NCBI GenBank assembly: GCA_002311635.1
Contig: DBZJ01000039.1
Coordinates: 1 to 22,330 of the forward strand
Reading direction: 5' to 3'
DNA length: 22,330 bases
From: Syntrophaceae bacterium UBA1163
GTDB taxonomy: Bacteria; Desulfobacterota; BSN033; UBA1163
Shown here: positions 14,433 through 22,163 of the stretch, piece by piece
Position numbering within the stretch: position 1 is the first letter of the stretch
Layout: every line of letters starts with the position of its first letter
Made by a program: the position numbers and the translations under genes
The notes under the pieces: generated by a model
Seen by the model: the letters and a program-made list of their open reading frames with translations, nothing else
Told to the model about the DNA's origin: nothing
Database searches by the model: none

Positions 14433-14927
14433 TTACCTTGCCATCCTCGGGGGCGGCGCTTCAGATCTCAACCGATCGAGAATGCCGTCGATTTTTTCAG
14501 GAGTTAGAGGACCGTAAGCTCTCCCGTTGATCAACATGGCCGGCGATAGATCACAATAACCAATACAGGCAGTGGGCAGTATGGTAAAAAATCCATCCTC
14601 TGTTGTTTCTCCGGGTTTAATCCCGAGTTTTTTAAAGAGATGGTTTAACACGGAATCATACCCATTCATCCAGCAGACGACCCCATCGCAGACGTGGATG
14701 ACGAATCTTCCAACCGGTTCCCGATAAATAAAATCATAGAAAGTAGCGAGTTCCTCGATCTCAAGGGGCGTCATATCGAGGAGCCGGGCCGCTTCTTCAA
14801 CGGCTTGGTCGCTCAAATAACCGTGGTGATTTTGCAAAGCCAGCATGATATCCACAACCAGCTCCCGGGGATGATCTGTCTCCGCTATTCTTTTCTGCAA
14901 GGGTTCGAGTAGTTCTTCGGACAACAT
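14433..14927 (-). CDS. nuoE: NADH-quinone oxidoreductase subunit E
   Basis: NuoE is the thioredoxin-like 2Fe-2S subunit (cluster N1a) that sits beside NuoF. The 164-residue product has an N-terminal helical region (LVVDIMLALQNHHGYLSDQAV) followed by a ferredoxin fold with four ligands: C80 and C85 (CDGVVC) and C121 and C125 (CIGYC). Spacing matches the family. The ATG at 14927 has an A-rich, weak ribosome site. It lies 5 bases upstream of nuoF and 189 bases downstream of the NuoBCD fusion gene. Confidence 0.95.
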   Translation of the reverse strand: MLSEELLEPLQKRIAETDHPRELVVDIMLALQNHHGYLSDQAVEEAARLLDMTPLEIEELATFYDFIYREPVGRFVIHVCDGVVCWMNGYDSVLNHLFKKLGIKPGETTEDGFFTILPTACIGYCDLSPAMLINGRAYGPLTPEKIDGILDRLRSEAPPPRMAR

Positions 14928-14999
14928 GGGTCTTTTCTAAATTTCAATTTTCAAATCCCAAATCTCAAACAAACTCAAAGTTCCAAATTCAAATGACTG

Positions 15000-15047
15000 C
15001 CCCTCACCCTTCCCCTCTCCCCGTGGGGGAGAGGGCGGGGTGAGGGG
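15000..15047. repeat. GC-rich CCCTCACCC palindrome in the nuoD-nuoE gap
   Basis: CCCCTCACCC (15000-15009) and GGGTGAGGGG (15038-15047) pair, with an inner CCCTCTCCCC/GGGGGAGAGGG stem, making a long, very stable hairpin. AT-rich inverted segments flank it outside: CAAATCTCAAA and AAGTTCCAA on the left, and TTTGAGATTTTG and TTGGAACTT on the right. It therefore looks nested in an AT-rich palindrome. Confidence 0.75.
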
Positions 15048-15116
15048 TTTGAGATTTTGAATTCTGGTTATTGGAACTTGTTTGTAATTTGGTGCTTGAT
15101 ATTTTGTGCTTCTCCC

Positions 15117-17594
15117 CTACCGGTCAATATCCGGTAAGATGTAGTCAACCGAACCGATAATAGCCAAGAGGTCTGAAAGGAGTCCTCCTCTTGCCATGAG
15201 GGGCATGACCTGAACATTGGCAAACCCGGGCGCTCTGATCCTCATCCTGTAGGCCATGTTGAGGCCGTCGCTAACGACATAGTAGCCTTGCTCGCCGCGG
15301 GAGATTTCCGTTGCCGTATAGGCTTCGCCCTTGGGGATCTTCGGCCCCCGGGTCACATTAATGAAATGATGGATGAGGCTCTCGATATCTCTTAAGGTAT
15401 CTTTCTTTTCAGGGACCGCATAACGGTAATCATTCGTCACATACCTTCCGTCCGGCATTTGGTTCGCAGCTTGCTCGATAATCCTCAGGCTCTGGCGTAT
15501 TTCCTCGACCCGGACAAGATAACGAGCGTAACAATCGCCCCTCGTGGCGGTCGGGATATCAAATTCAAAATTCTCATAGCCTGAGTAGGGGAACTTCTTC
15601 CTTACATCCCACTCCAGACCGCAGGCCCGGAGATTAGGGCCCGTCACTCCCCATTCCATGGCATCTCTTAAAGAAAGGATGCCAACCCCTTGGGTTCGGG
15701 CTTTGAAGATTGGGTTCTTGGTGATCAATGCCTCGTAGTCTCCGATACGCGCTCGAAGGGTCTTGACAAATCTGTCAACCGCCTCTTTCCAGCCCTCGGG
15801 TAGGTCCATCGCCAATCCCCCGATGCGAAACCAGGCCGGATGGAGTCTGCCGCCTGTGATCATCTCGACCACATCCATGAGCTGCTCACGCTCACGAAAG
15901 GTATAAAAGGTTGGCGTCATCGCGCCTACGTCGTGGGCATTCGTGCCAAACCAGACGAGGTGATTATTAATACGGAAGATTTCACTCAGCATCACCCGGA
16001 CGAACTGGGCGCGTTCAGGAACTTTGATTCCTGCCAAGGTTTCTACAGATTGTAGATAGGAAAGGTTGTTGGCCACGCCGCCCATATAGTCTACTCGGTC
16101 TGTGTAGGGAATAAACTGATGCCACGATTGATGTTCGCCAATCTTTTCAACGCCTCTGTGATGGTATCCGATATCCAGATTGATATCGGAGATTCTTTCT
16201 CCGTCAAGGGAGACGATAAAACGCATCAAACCATGGGTGCCGATGTGCTGGGGGCCGACATTTAATACCAGAAGCTCTTGATCCCCTTCTTTTTGCTTCA
16301 CAAAAGCGCCGGCATCCAGAGGTTGGTGCTTTAGAGCGGAGGCGTGCGTATAGGGAGCCATTTCGGTAGCCCTGCCAGGATGGCTTTTGCGTAGCGGGTA
16401 TCCTTCCCAGTCTTGAGGCATGATGAGGCGGCGTAAATCGGGATGACCCTCAAAACGGATTCCAAACATCTCGTACGTTTCGCGCTCGTACCAGTTTGCA
16501 GAAGGCCAGATATCCGTGACGGTGTGGGTCGTCGGGTCTTTGCCCGTTAATCCAACTTTAAGTCGTAAACGGCCCGGAGGATCAAAGGAGAGCAAATGGT
16601 AAACCAGTGTATAGTCCGGATAGACCCCTTTGTCAGGCCGAAAGGACTTTCCGTTTTGGCCGATCTCGTTGGCTACCGTTCCGTCATAATCGGATAAAGG
16701 TTTTTGATCGCGGCGTGCCGACTCATCAATGGCGGTTAAATCGTCCAGCCGCAGGTATTTGGGTGACGCTTCCGTCTTGAGAAACTTAAGGATCTCCTTG
16801 AAGCGACTTTCCACCACATGAAAGGTCAACATATCTGAGGTTCCTGCCGTCTGCCGGATCGCGTCGCCAAATCTTTCATTCAGGACTTGAGCCAGAGATT
16901 TGTCCTGCTCATGCAATTCGATCCGGCGCGGAGGCGGAGTCCACATCAGGTCAGACCGGCTGTCCCAGAATCGAGGGGATGTGACCGATGTTCCCCTGAT
17001 AGGTATCCCTTCCATCCCGGGACCTCGCGTGTCTCTTGATTTGGTTTCTCCATCGATCAAGATGGGATTGGTTGTTCCCTGGGTGCCGCCTCCAAGATGC
17101 AAAACAGAGCGAGCCGGCTTTTCATCCGAGATGATTTTCTGCTGCAAGACCGTCAGGGCATGTTCAAGGGCTTCGGGTCTCGGAGGGCAGCCCGTGACAT
17201 AGACATCCACCGGAATGAGCTGGTTCAGCCCCTGCACCACGCTGTAAACGTCGTACATCCCGCCGCAGTTGCAGCAGGACCCCATCGAGATCACCCATTT
17301 CGGCTCTGCCATCTGCTCATAGAGCCTCACGATAACCGGGGCGATTTTCTTAAAGACCGTTCCCGCCACGATGATGACATCGGCCTGACGGGGAGAACCG
17401 CGCAGGACCTCAGCCCCGAACCTCGCAAGATCGAAGCGTGGTGTAAAAACGGCTGCCATTTCGATGAAGCAGCAAGACGTCCCGAAAAAGAGGGGCCAGA
17501 GGCTGTACTGGCGGCTCCAGTTGATCAGGGTGTCAAGCTTGGCAAGGACGATGTTTCCGAGGGTGCCGGGCTTTTCCGGGCTGTCGGTCCCCAC
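15117..17594 (-). CDS. nuoBCD: NADH-quinone oxidoreductase subunits B, C and D fused
   Basis: One 825-residue polypeptide contains three complex I subunits. Residues 1 to about 160 are NuoB with the N2 cluster ligands C41, C42 ([11 protein letters not shown]), C107 (MGSC) and C136 (VTGCPPRP). About 230-410 is NuoC, with [22 protein letters not shown] near 368-389. About 435-825 is NuoD, with [15 protein letters not shown] (quinone-site His and loop), GYHHRGVEK, and the C-terminal [12 protein letters not shown]. The linkers at about 160-230 and 410-435 are Pro/Gly- and charge-rich. The start is GTG at 17594, with GGGAGG six bases upstream; it lies inside the nuoA frame, so the genes overlap by 70 bases. 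NuoCD fusions are common; a BCD fusion is rarer. C108 and C110 are extra cysteines beside N2 ligand C107. Confidence 0.95.
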   Translation of the reverse strand: MGTDSPEKPGTLGNIVLAKLDTLINWSRQYSLWPLFFGTSCCFIEMAAVFTPRFDLARFGAEVLRGSPRQADVIIVAGTVFKKIAPVIVRLYEQMAEPKWVISMGSCCNCGGMYDVYSVVQGLNQLIPVDVYVTGCPPRPEALEHALTVLQQKIISDEKPARSVLHLGGGTQGTTNPILIDGETKSRDTRGPGMEGIPIRGTSVTSPRFWDSRSDLMWTPPPRRIELHEQDKSLAQVLNERFGDAIRQTAGTSDMLTFHVVESRFKEILKFLKTEASPKYLRLDDLTAIDESARRDQKPLSDYDGTVANEIGQNGKSFRPDKGVYPDYTLVYHLLSFDPPGRLRLKVGLTGKDPTTHTVTDIWPSANWYERETYEMFGIRFEGHPDLRRLIMPQDWEGYPLRKSHPGRATEMAPYTHASALKHQPLDAGAFVKQKEGDQELLVLNVGPQHIGTHGLMRFIVSLDGERISDINLDIGYHHRGVEKIGEHQSWHQFIPYTDRVDYMGGVANNLSYLQSVETLAGIKVPERAQFVRVMLSEIFRINNHLVWFGTNAHDVGAMTPTFYTFREREQLMDVVEMITGGRLHPAWFRIGGLAMDLPEGWKEAVDRFVKTLRARIGDYEALITKNPIFKARTQGVGILSLRDAMEWGVTGPNLRACGLEWDVRKKFPYSGYENFEFDIPTATRGDCYARYLVRVEEIRQSLRIIEQAANQMPDGRYVTNDYRYAVPEKKDTLRDIESLIHHFINVTRGPKIPKGEAYTATEISRGEQGYYVVSDGLNMAYRMRIRAPGFANVQVMPLMARGGLLSDLLAIIGSVDYILPDIDR

Positions 17595-17977
17595 TCAAGG
17601 CCTCCCTTTTTCCAGATGTAGAAGAGACTGATTAGCAGTACCACGATGAAGAAGGAAATTTGCAGCCAGCCGGACCAACCGAGGCGTTCGAAAGCAATGG
17701 CCCAGGAAAAAATATAGGCAGCTTCCACGTCAAAGATGAGGAAAAAAGCGGCAATAAGATAAAAGGCGATCGGATATGGAAATCGAGCCGTGCCGGTTGG
17801 GATGATGCCACACTCATAGGCTCTCAGCTTTTCAGGGTTCGGTTTTTTCTCTCCGAGCCACTTGGCAAGAAAGAGCAAAGCGATGATCAGGATGAGACTC
17901 ATCAGAGTAAAAAGTCCCAGAGCCAGAATCCCTGGCTCCCACGGGGAAAAGGCATTAATGTTCGGAATTGGTTCCAT
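17525..17977 (-). CDS. nuoA: NADH-quinone oxidoreductase subunit A
   Basis: NuoA is a small three-helix membrane subunit at the quinone end of complex I. From the ATG at 17977 it is 150 residues. Seen: helix 1 ([22 protein letters not shown]), the loop with YECGI that carries the conserved Cys, [28 protein letters not shown] with the buried acidic pair, and helix 3. NuoA usually ends near WKKGxLEW. Here it runs 22 residues further, in a Ser/Pro-rich tail encoded entirely within the start of the NuoBCD frame. The frame also opens upstream to 18064, but that part lies in a GC-rich palindrome, so MEPIPNIN is the likely start. It is the first gene of the operon. Confidence 0.92.
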   Translation of the reverse strand: MEPIPNINAFSPWEPGILALGLFTLMSLILIIALLFLAKWLGEKKPNPEKLRAYECGIIPTGTARFPYPIAFYLIAAFFLIFDVEAAYIFSWAIAFERLGWSGWLQISFFIVVLLISLFYIWKKGGLEWGPTARKSPAPSETSSLPSLTP

Positions 17978-18008
17978 CCGTCTTCTTGATTCGAGTGCTC
18001 GGCATACT

Positions 18009-18044
18009 CCCTCACCCCCCTGCCTACCGGCGGGGGGGTGAGGG
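18009..18044. repeat. GC-rich palindrome upstream of nuoA
   Basis: CCCTCACCCCCC (18009-18020) pairs with GGGGGGTGAGGG (18033-18044), with an inner GCC/GGC pair around a TACC loop. It shares the CCCTCACCC core with 15000-15047. It ends 31 bases before the nuoA start codon, so it would lie in the 5' leader unless transcription starts inside it. No T tract follows on the minus strand, so it is not an obvious terminator. Confidence 0.7.
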
Positions 18045-18100
18045 AAAGGAGGGCCGATTATCAACCAAAAGCTTATAGCGAGAGAGTGTCGAAGATAATG

Positions 18101-18205
18101 GGGTAAACCCTGTATTTTGAAAGGACAAATGATGTATTTTGAAAAATTTTGGCTGCCGGTTCTGCCAAGAAAGTCTGCACTAAAGGACCAGCCTTAAAAT
18201 ACAGG
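18101..18205. promoter_or_regulatory. Repeated TGTATTTTGA motif cluster between nuoA and the M50 protease gene
   Basis: GGGTAAACCCTGTATTTT (18101-18118) is nearly identical (17/18) to 22164-22181. TGTATTTTGAAA occurs at 18111-18122 and again at 18133-18144, 22 bases apart (about two helical turns). An inverted copy, TTAAAATACAGG, lies at 18194-18205. This arrangement in a divergent intergenic region suggests protein-binding sites controlling nuoA, the protease gene, or both. No confident sigma-70 or sigma-54 promoter was found nearby. Confidence 0.45.
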
Positions 18206-18307
18206 ATTTAAAATGAGAAAATACGAGGTTCTTCTTATGGACTTCTCACTCATTTCAAAGGAAGATGGGGTGAGGTGGGATCGTAACATCATCCAAGGAG
18301 GCGAACC

Positions 18308-19438
18308 ATGTTTGGCAGGCGGATCAAGTTGTTTACGCTCTTCGGCTTCGAAGTCCGGATTGATTTAAGCTGGGTCATCATCGCGGTTCTTGTCGTCTGG
18401 TCCCTCGCAACATATATTTTCCCATCTGACTACAAAAACCTTCCTGTCCAGACCTATTGGTTGATGGGAGTGGTCGGAGCCATAGGCCTTTTTCTTTCGA
18501 TTATATTTCACGAAATGTTTCATTCTCTGGTTGCCAGAAGGTTTGGCATTCCGATGAAGGGGATTACGCTGTTCGTTTTCGGCGGCGTTTCTGAGATGGG
18601 TGAAGAACCCACAAGCGCAAAAGTCGAATTCCTGATGGCCATTGTGGGGCCTCTTTCCAGTATCGCCATTGCACTCGCCTGTTATGGGATTCACATGCAG
18701 GGGCTGCGCAGCGGATGGCCTGAATCGGTCGATGGGGTAGTGTATTATCTCGCCTACATTAATGCTTTGTTGGCTGCCTTCAATCTTTTACCTGCCTTTC
18801 CATTGGACGGAGGGAGAGCCCTAAGGGCCATCTTATGGGGACTGCGGAAAAACCTTCGATGGGCAACCCGAGTTTCGTCCTCCGTAGGATTTGGGTTTGG
18901 CGTCCTGTTCATTCTTATAGGTGTTTTCCAATTCCTCAGAGGAAATGTGATGGGAGGAATTTGGTTGTTCTTGATCGGGATGTTTCTCCAGAATGCCGCA
19001 AGGGTGTCTTACCAGCAACTTGTTATACGGAAGGCACTGGAGGGGGAACCCGTTCGCCGCTTTATGAAAACCGATCCAGTGGCAGTCTCTCCTTCGATTT
19101 CGATACGGCAGCTTGTGGAAGATTATGTTTACAAATACCACTTCCAGATGTTCCCAATTGCAGAAGGCTCCGAGAAACTCCTTGGCTGTATCACCACGAA
19201 AGAGCTGAAGGAAATTCCCCGAGAGGAGTGGGGCCAAAAAACGGTGGGGGAGGTCGCTACGAAGTGTTCAGCCGAAAACACCATTGAGCCGCAGGCCGAC
19301 GCGACGCAAGCACTCTCTCTCATGGCTCGAACGGGGTCGGGCCGCCTGATCGTGGTTGAGGGAAATCGCTTGGTAGGAGTCATCACATTAAAGGACATGC
19401 TAAAATTTCTTTCATTAAAGTTGGAACTCGAGCGATGA
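18308..19438 (+). CDS. Site-2-type zinc metalloprotease (M50) with CBS pair
   Basis: This is an intramembrane zinc protease of the SpoIVFB/S2P-like M50 family with regulatory CBS domains. In the 376-residue product, HEMFH (68-72) is the HExxH zinc motif inside a membrane helix. NLLPAFPLDGGR (159-170) holds the third ligand Asp. About six hydrophobic segments span residues 15-230. From about 240 to the end are two CBS motifs (FMKTDPVAVSPSISIRQLVEDYV, and LIVVEGNRLVGVITLKDML near the C-terminus), likely nucleotide sensors. The ATG at 18308 has AAGGAGG seven bases upstream. It is divergent from nuoA and alone on its strand. Known members cleave membrane-bound regulators; the substrate here is unknown. 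Confidence 0.92.
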   Translation: MFGRRIKLFTLFGFEVRIDLSWVIIAVLVVWSLATYIFPSDYKNLPVQTYWLMGVVGAIGLFLSIIFHEMFHSLVARRFGIPMKGITLFVFGGVSEMGEEPTSAKVEFLMAIVGPLSSIAIALACYGIHMQGLRSGWPESVDGVVYYLAYINALLAAFNLLPAFPLDGGRALRAILWGLRKNLRWATRVSSSVGFGFGVLFILIGVFQFLRGNVMGGIWLFLIGMFLQNAARVSYQQLVIRKALEGEPVRRFMKTDPVAVSPSISIRQLVEDYVYKYHFQMFPIAEGSEKLLGCITTKELKEIPREEWGQKTVGEVATKCSAENTIEPQADATQALSLMARTGSGRLIVVEGNRLVGVITLKDMLKFLSLKLELER

Positions 19439-19486
19439 GCAAGGGCGATGTTGGAAAGTAGGGAATGGCGGAGGATTGGATTCTGT

Positions 19487-20056
19487 CTACTCGGGATAGG
19501 TAATCTGAGTTCCGTCCACCCGGGCGAAGGGAGTGAGCTTATGAGGTTGTGTCTTGGTTTTGCTCATAATATGCTCGACCGAAAGGCTTCGGACCTGTAA
19601 TGCATCCGCAATGAGTGACCTGTGACAGCGCCAGGGAACTGCCTCGGCACACATCAGGCAAATTCTTTCACGTCGCGTAAGAAGGATCAAATTTTCCAAA
19701 TTCTTTTCAAATTCCTCTGTCTGCATATAATCAGCAAATCCCCTGAAACTGGAATTGCGCCACCCCAGATTCGGCGAATCGCGCAGAGCATGACGAAGAC
19801 CTCCAAGTCCGGACATATGTTCATATCCAATTCCAACAGATCTTAGGGCCTCGGGAAGTGTGTCGAGATTGAACTGAGGATTATGGCGCGACCGCGGCAC
19901 CGTTCTCACATCGACGATCATCTCAACGTCGTGGATTTTAAGGAGATCAATAAAAGCTTCCAGAGGCCGTGTCGAATGGCCTATCGTCAAGACAAGGGGT
20001 ACTCTCTCGGCTGCCCCCGTCACTTTCGAAAGCGGATCCTTCTTCTTTTTCCTCAT
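19487..20056 (-). CDS. DUF488 domain protein
   Basis: This is a DUF488 family protein, about 189 residues from the ATG at 20056. Seen: LTIGHSTRPLEAFIDLLKIH, then VDVRTVPRSRHNPQF, GLGGLR, and the C-terminal ICLMCAEAVPWRCHRSLIADAL, the conserved C-x-E-x4-C-H-R block. The family has no well-established biochemical role; the conserved Cys/His/Arg residues suggest an active or metal site. The frame is open to a TTG at 20152 inside the upstream glycosylase gene, but no ribosome site supports it. At 20056 GGAGG abuts the ATG, so the exact start is uncertain. It lies 31 bases after the DNA glycosylase stop and is probably co-transcribed with it. It converges with the M50 protease gene. Confidence 0.85.
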   Translation of the reverse strand: MRKKKKDPLSKVTGAAERVPLVLTIGHSTRPLEAFIDLLKIHDVEMIVDVRTVPRSRHNPQFNLDTLPEALRSVGIGYEHMSGLGGLRHALRDSPNLGWRNSSFRGFADYMQTEEFEKNLENLILLTRRERICLMCAEAVPWRCHRSLIADALQVRSLSVEHIMSKTKTQPHKLTPFARVDGTQITYPE

Positions 20057-20087
20057 CCTCCGTACCCGCTGAAGATCACGTCTTCCG

Positions 20088-21011
20088 TCATTGTAGATAT
20101 CCTTTTTCCCGAAGGCCTTCCAACAAAAGATGAAAATAGACCAATCCTCCAAAAGGCTCCCAACGGTCCAAGATCCGGCGAACGCCTTCGTAATCCAGGG
20201 GCTTCCGAAGATTGAGCAAGTGCCTTAACTTATTCTGCGCACCGACATCATCACCCGGGAATAGATTGAGCCGTCCCATACCCCTCAGAAGTACATATTC
20301 CGCGCTCCACCTGCCCACACCTCTCAATTGATATAACTGTTCTAATGCCGCTTCGTCATCGAGGGCTTCGATACGATTGAGGTTGACCGATTTTCGGGTA
20401 ACCCTCTGGGACAGTTCGATCAATGCTCGTCCCTTCTGTCGGCTGAACCCCAGGTTCCGGAACGTTTCCAGATGCAATCGTTCCACTCTTTCCGGTTGAG
20501 GGAAGGCATAGACCGTCGATTCCCCCCTCTTGAAGGGAAGGCCGGCCTTCATCGCCAGGCGGTTAAGAAGGAGAATTCCCACCGTAAGCGTAAGCTGCTG
20601 GCAGGCGAACGCATTGACAAGCGCTTCAAATAAGCTTGGGAACCGGGGTGGTTTAAGCCCGACAAAGCGTTGAGATAGTTCATAAAGCCTCTTCTCACCC
20701 TTTGCGAATTCATAAAATTTTGAAAGATCAATCCGAAGCCCCATCATCCGTTCCAGAGCACGGGCAATAGAGGGTTTTAGCTGAGGCACTATCTTTTCGG
20801 CAGTTGTCGTGACTTGAAGGATAGGCCTGTCGAGAGTACCCTTTTGAGTGATTTCAACCTCCACAGGCTTTCCGTCATAAGCCATGACCCTACGGTAAGC
20901 CTGGCCATCCCAGCGGTCCACAATATTCTCCGACCTGCGTCGCAATGCCCAAGCAGTAAAGCGGAGGTCAAATGGCGGTAGTGGCTTAAGGTGGAAAGAG
21001 ATTTGATCCAT
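20088..21011 (-). CDS. DNA-3-methyladenine glycosylase, AlkA/HhH-GPD family
   Basis: This is a 307-residue base-excision glycosylase of the HhH-GPD superfamily, resembling AlkA. Seen: an N-terminal beta domain (about 1-90); FEALVNAFACQQLTLTV (128-144), the typical helix opening the HhH-GPD core; the helix-hairpin-helix LYQLRGVGRWSAEYVLLRG (226-244); then FPGDDVGAQ with the catalytic Asp (254 or 255). There is no C-terminal cysteine cluster, so no Fe-S cluster is expected, in line with AlkA rather than MutY/Nth. Known: AlkA removes alkylated bases such as 3-methyladenine. The ribosome site for the ATG at 21011 is weak. It lies 80 bases from the ferritin-like gene and in the same direction. Confidence 0.88.
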   Translation of the reverse strand: MDQISFHLKPLPPFDLRFTAWALRRRSENIVDRWDGQAYRRVMAYDGKPVEVEITQKGTLDRPILQVTTTAEKIVPQLKPSIARALERMMGLRIDLSKFYEFAKGEKRLYELSQRFVGLKPPRFPSLFEALVNAFACQQLTLTVGILLLNRLAMKAGLPFKRGESTVYAFPQPERVERLHLETFRNLGFSRQKGRALIELSQRVTRKSVNLNRIEALDDEAALEQLYQLRGVGRWSAEYVLLRGMGRLNLFPGDDVGAQNKLRHLLNLRKPLDYEGVRRILDRWEPFGGLVYFHLLLEGLREKGYLQ

Positions 21012-21091
21012 TCAGGCTTCTCTATACCTGTGCTCAGAAGAGCTTCTTTTTTCATGACCATGAGACAGAAAAGGTGCGTTGGAAGTGGACC

Positions 21092-21538
21092 TCAGACCTC
21101 TTCGAGCATCGTTGTAAAGAGGTCGTGATGTTCTTCTTCAACCTCGAGGATCTCCTTGATCAGAAACGCCGTTGTAACGTCACCTTCCTTTTGGGCCTGG
21201 TCGATAATTTTCTTGTAAAGGCGAATGCCTTCTTCTTCCATCTTTGTGTCGAATTCGAGAAACTCCTTCAAGTTTTCTCCCGCTTTGATTGGCGCGAGTT
21301 GTGTCGTTGGAACTCCGTTCAGATACCAGAGCCTTTCCGCAAGTTCTTCCGCCTGTTTCATCTCCGCAATGGCCGTCTCCTTGAACTTGCCGGCAACAGC
21401 CACTCCTTTCGTTCCTATTACCTGAACATATTGCCACATGTATTGAACGCTCGCGGCAATCTCAATGGCAATGGCATCGTTTAACATCTTCTTTAATTCG
21501 TCACTCACCTTTGCTGTCGGTTTTAATTTGCGTGTCAT
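21092..21538 (-). CDS. Bacterioferritin-like / ferritin-like protein
   Basis: This 148-residue four-helix ferritin-like protein is closest to the bacterioferritin/Dps-like group. Seen: E26 in IAIEIAASVQYMW (helix A), E59 in AEMKQAEELAERLWYLNGVP (helix B), acidic residues around 101-103 (helix C), and EVEEEHHDLF at 132-141 (helix D). In bacterioferritin helix B reads ExxH; here it is E59-x2-Q62, so one di-iron His ligand appears replaced by Gln. The Met of the bacterioferritin haem site cannot be assigned with confidence. Likely role: iron storage or peroxide-linked iron oxidation in the cytoplasm. The ATG at 21538 has GGAGG eight bases upstream. The length is slightly shorter than typical Bfr. 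Confidence 0.8.
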   Translation of the reverse strand: MTRKLKPTAKVSDELKKMLNDAIAIEIAASVQYMWQYVQVIGTKGVAVAGKFKETAIAEMKQAEELAERLWYLNGVPTTQLAPIKAGENLKEFLEFDTKMEEEGIRLYKKIIDQAQKEGDVTTAFLIKEILEVEEEHHDLFTTMLEEV

Positions 21539-21626
21539 GGTCTTCGCCTCCTCATCAGATTTTCATGTTTTTGAATTGTAGGCACCTTAGTCAAGCGGAT
21601 ATGGGAGATATCTATTCGAGTCCGGC

Positions 21627-21935
21627 TCACTCCACCTTGAACTTGACTTTTTTTAAGAGGGTCCCAGCCGCTCCCTTTATCTCCACTTTCCAGTCCCCTT
21701 TCAACCTTCTCAGGTGTTTATCGGCATAGGTTCTCCATCTCTTTCCCATTTTCATTGGCAGTATGGTCTTCAATATTTCTTTTTCTTCATGAAACCAAAC
21801 AAAAGAACCCTCCATATCTTTGGAAATATTTGCAGCCTGCAGGAAACAATATACTTTATAGTTTCTCCGCTTGAGGCCGGAAATGTTTCTGAAGCGCCCG
21901 TCGGCTTATTACTCTCCAACCAGTCGCTACAAAAG
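21627..21935 (-). pseudogene. DUF2914 domain remnant, frameshifted
   Basis: Pieced together over three frames on the minus strand, this reads as most of a DUF2914 domain: FVATG, then LESNKPTGASETFPASSGETI, then VYCFLQAANISKDMEG through VWFHEEKE, GKRWRTYADKHL and GDWKVEI. Two single-base shifts break it. One is at GGTTGG (around 21916-21921), where one extra T would join the first two pieces. The other is at the AAA at 21855-21857, where one extra A would restore IKVYCF. No proper start or signal peptide is visible; the left edge runs directly into the end of the upstream small ORF. It is most likely a decayed, 5'-truncated gene, although homopolymer sequencing errors could mimic this. The family's function is unknown. 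Confidence 0.65.
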
Positions 21936-22097
21936 ATGTTTTTCCTTTGCGGCAGCCCGTCCACAATTTTTGCAAACGCATTTTGGGTTTCTCACCAGCT
22001 TCTTGTAGTCTTCCAAATTCGATTTCAAATAACCAATGTTTTCCAAAAGGCATAGATGCTCTTCGTGTGCCGCATGCGGCATTTTAATCTCTGCCAT
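21927..22097 (-). CDS. Small cysteine-motif (zinc-ribbon-like) protein
   Basis: This 56-residue protein has VRNPKCVCKNCGRAAAKEKHL at its C-terminus, with C40, C42 and C45 giving a CxCxxCGR knuckle. It resembles small anaerobe proteins with an NPKxxCxxCGRxAxxxxxLC tail. Here the last Cys is missing: the sequence stops at HLL with TAG. The N-terminal half has HAAHEEH and a short helix (ENIGYLKSNLEDYKKLV). Metal binding is plausible but only three Cys remain, helped perhaps by His. The ATG at 22097 has AAAGGAGG seven bases upstream, a strong site that decides against the earlier ATG at 22133. It is the first gene of the right-hand minus-strand group. No precise function is known to me. Confidence 0.65.
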   Translation of the reverse strand: MAEIKMPHAAHEEHLCLLENIGYLKSNLEDYKKLVRNPKCVCKNCGRAAAKEKHLL

Positions 22098-22163
22098 TCT
22101 TATCCCTCCTTTCCCACGGTGCTTTAAGTCCAAAGGTATTTAAAATGGATCGGGAAGTATATA

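Noticed and set aside
13621..14517. 298-residue plus-strand ORF antisense to nuoF and nuoE
   Set aside because: It lies entirely opposite well-supported nuo genes, and its protein shows no recognisable domain. It is a shadow ORF of GC-biased codons.
17978..18064. 29-residue N-terminal extension of NuoA
   Set aside because: The extension is encoded by the GC-rich palindrome and is unlike NuoA.
18149..18167. Sigma-54-like promoter (TGGC...TGC) between nuoA and the M50 gene
   Set aside because: The GG and GC dinucleotides are 11 bases apart instead of the required 10, on both strands.
20057..20152. Longer DUF488 protein starting at a TTG inside the glycosylase gene
   Set aside because: No ribosome site, and the added residues are glycosylase codons in another frame.
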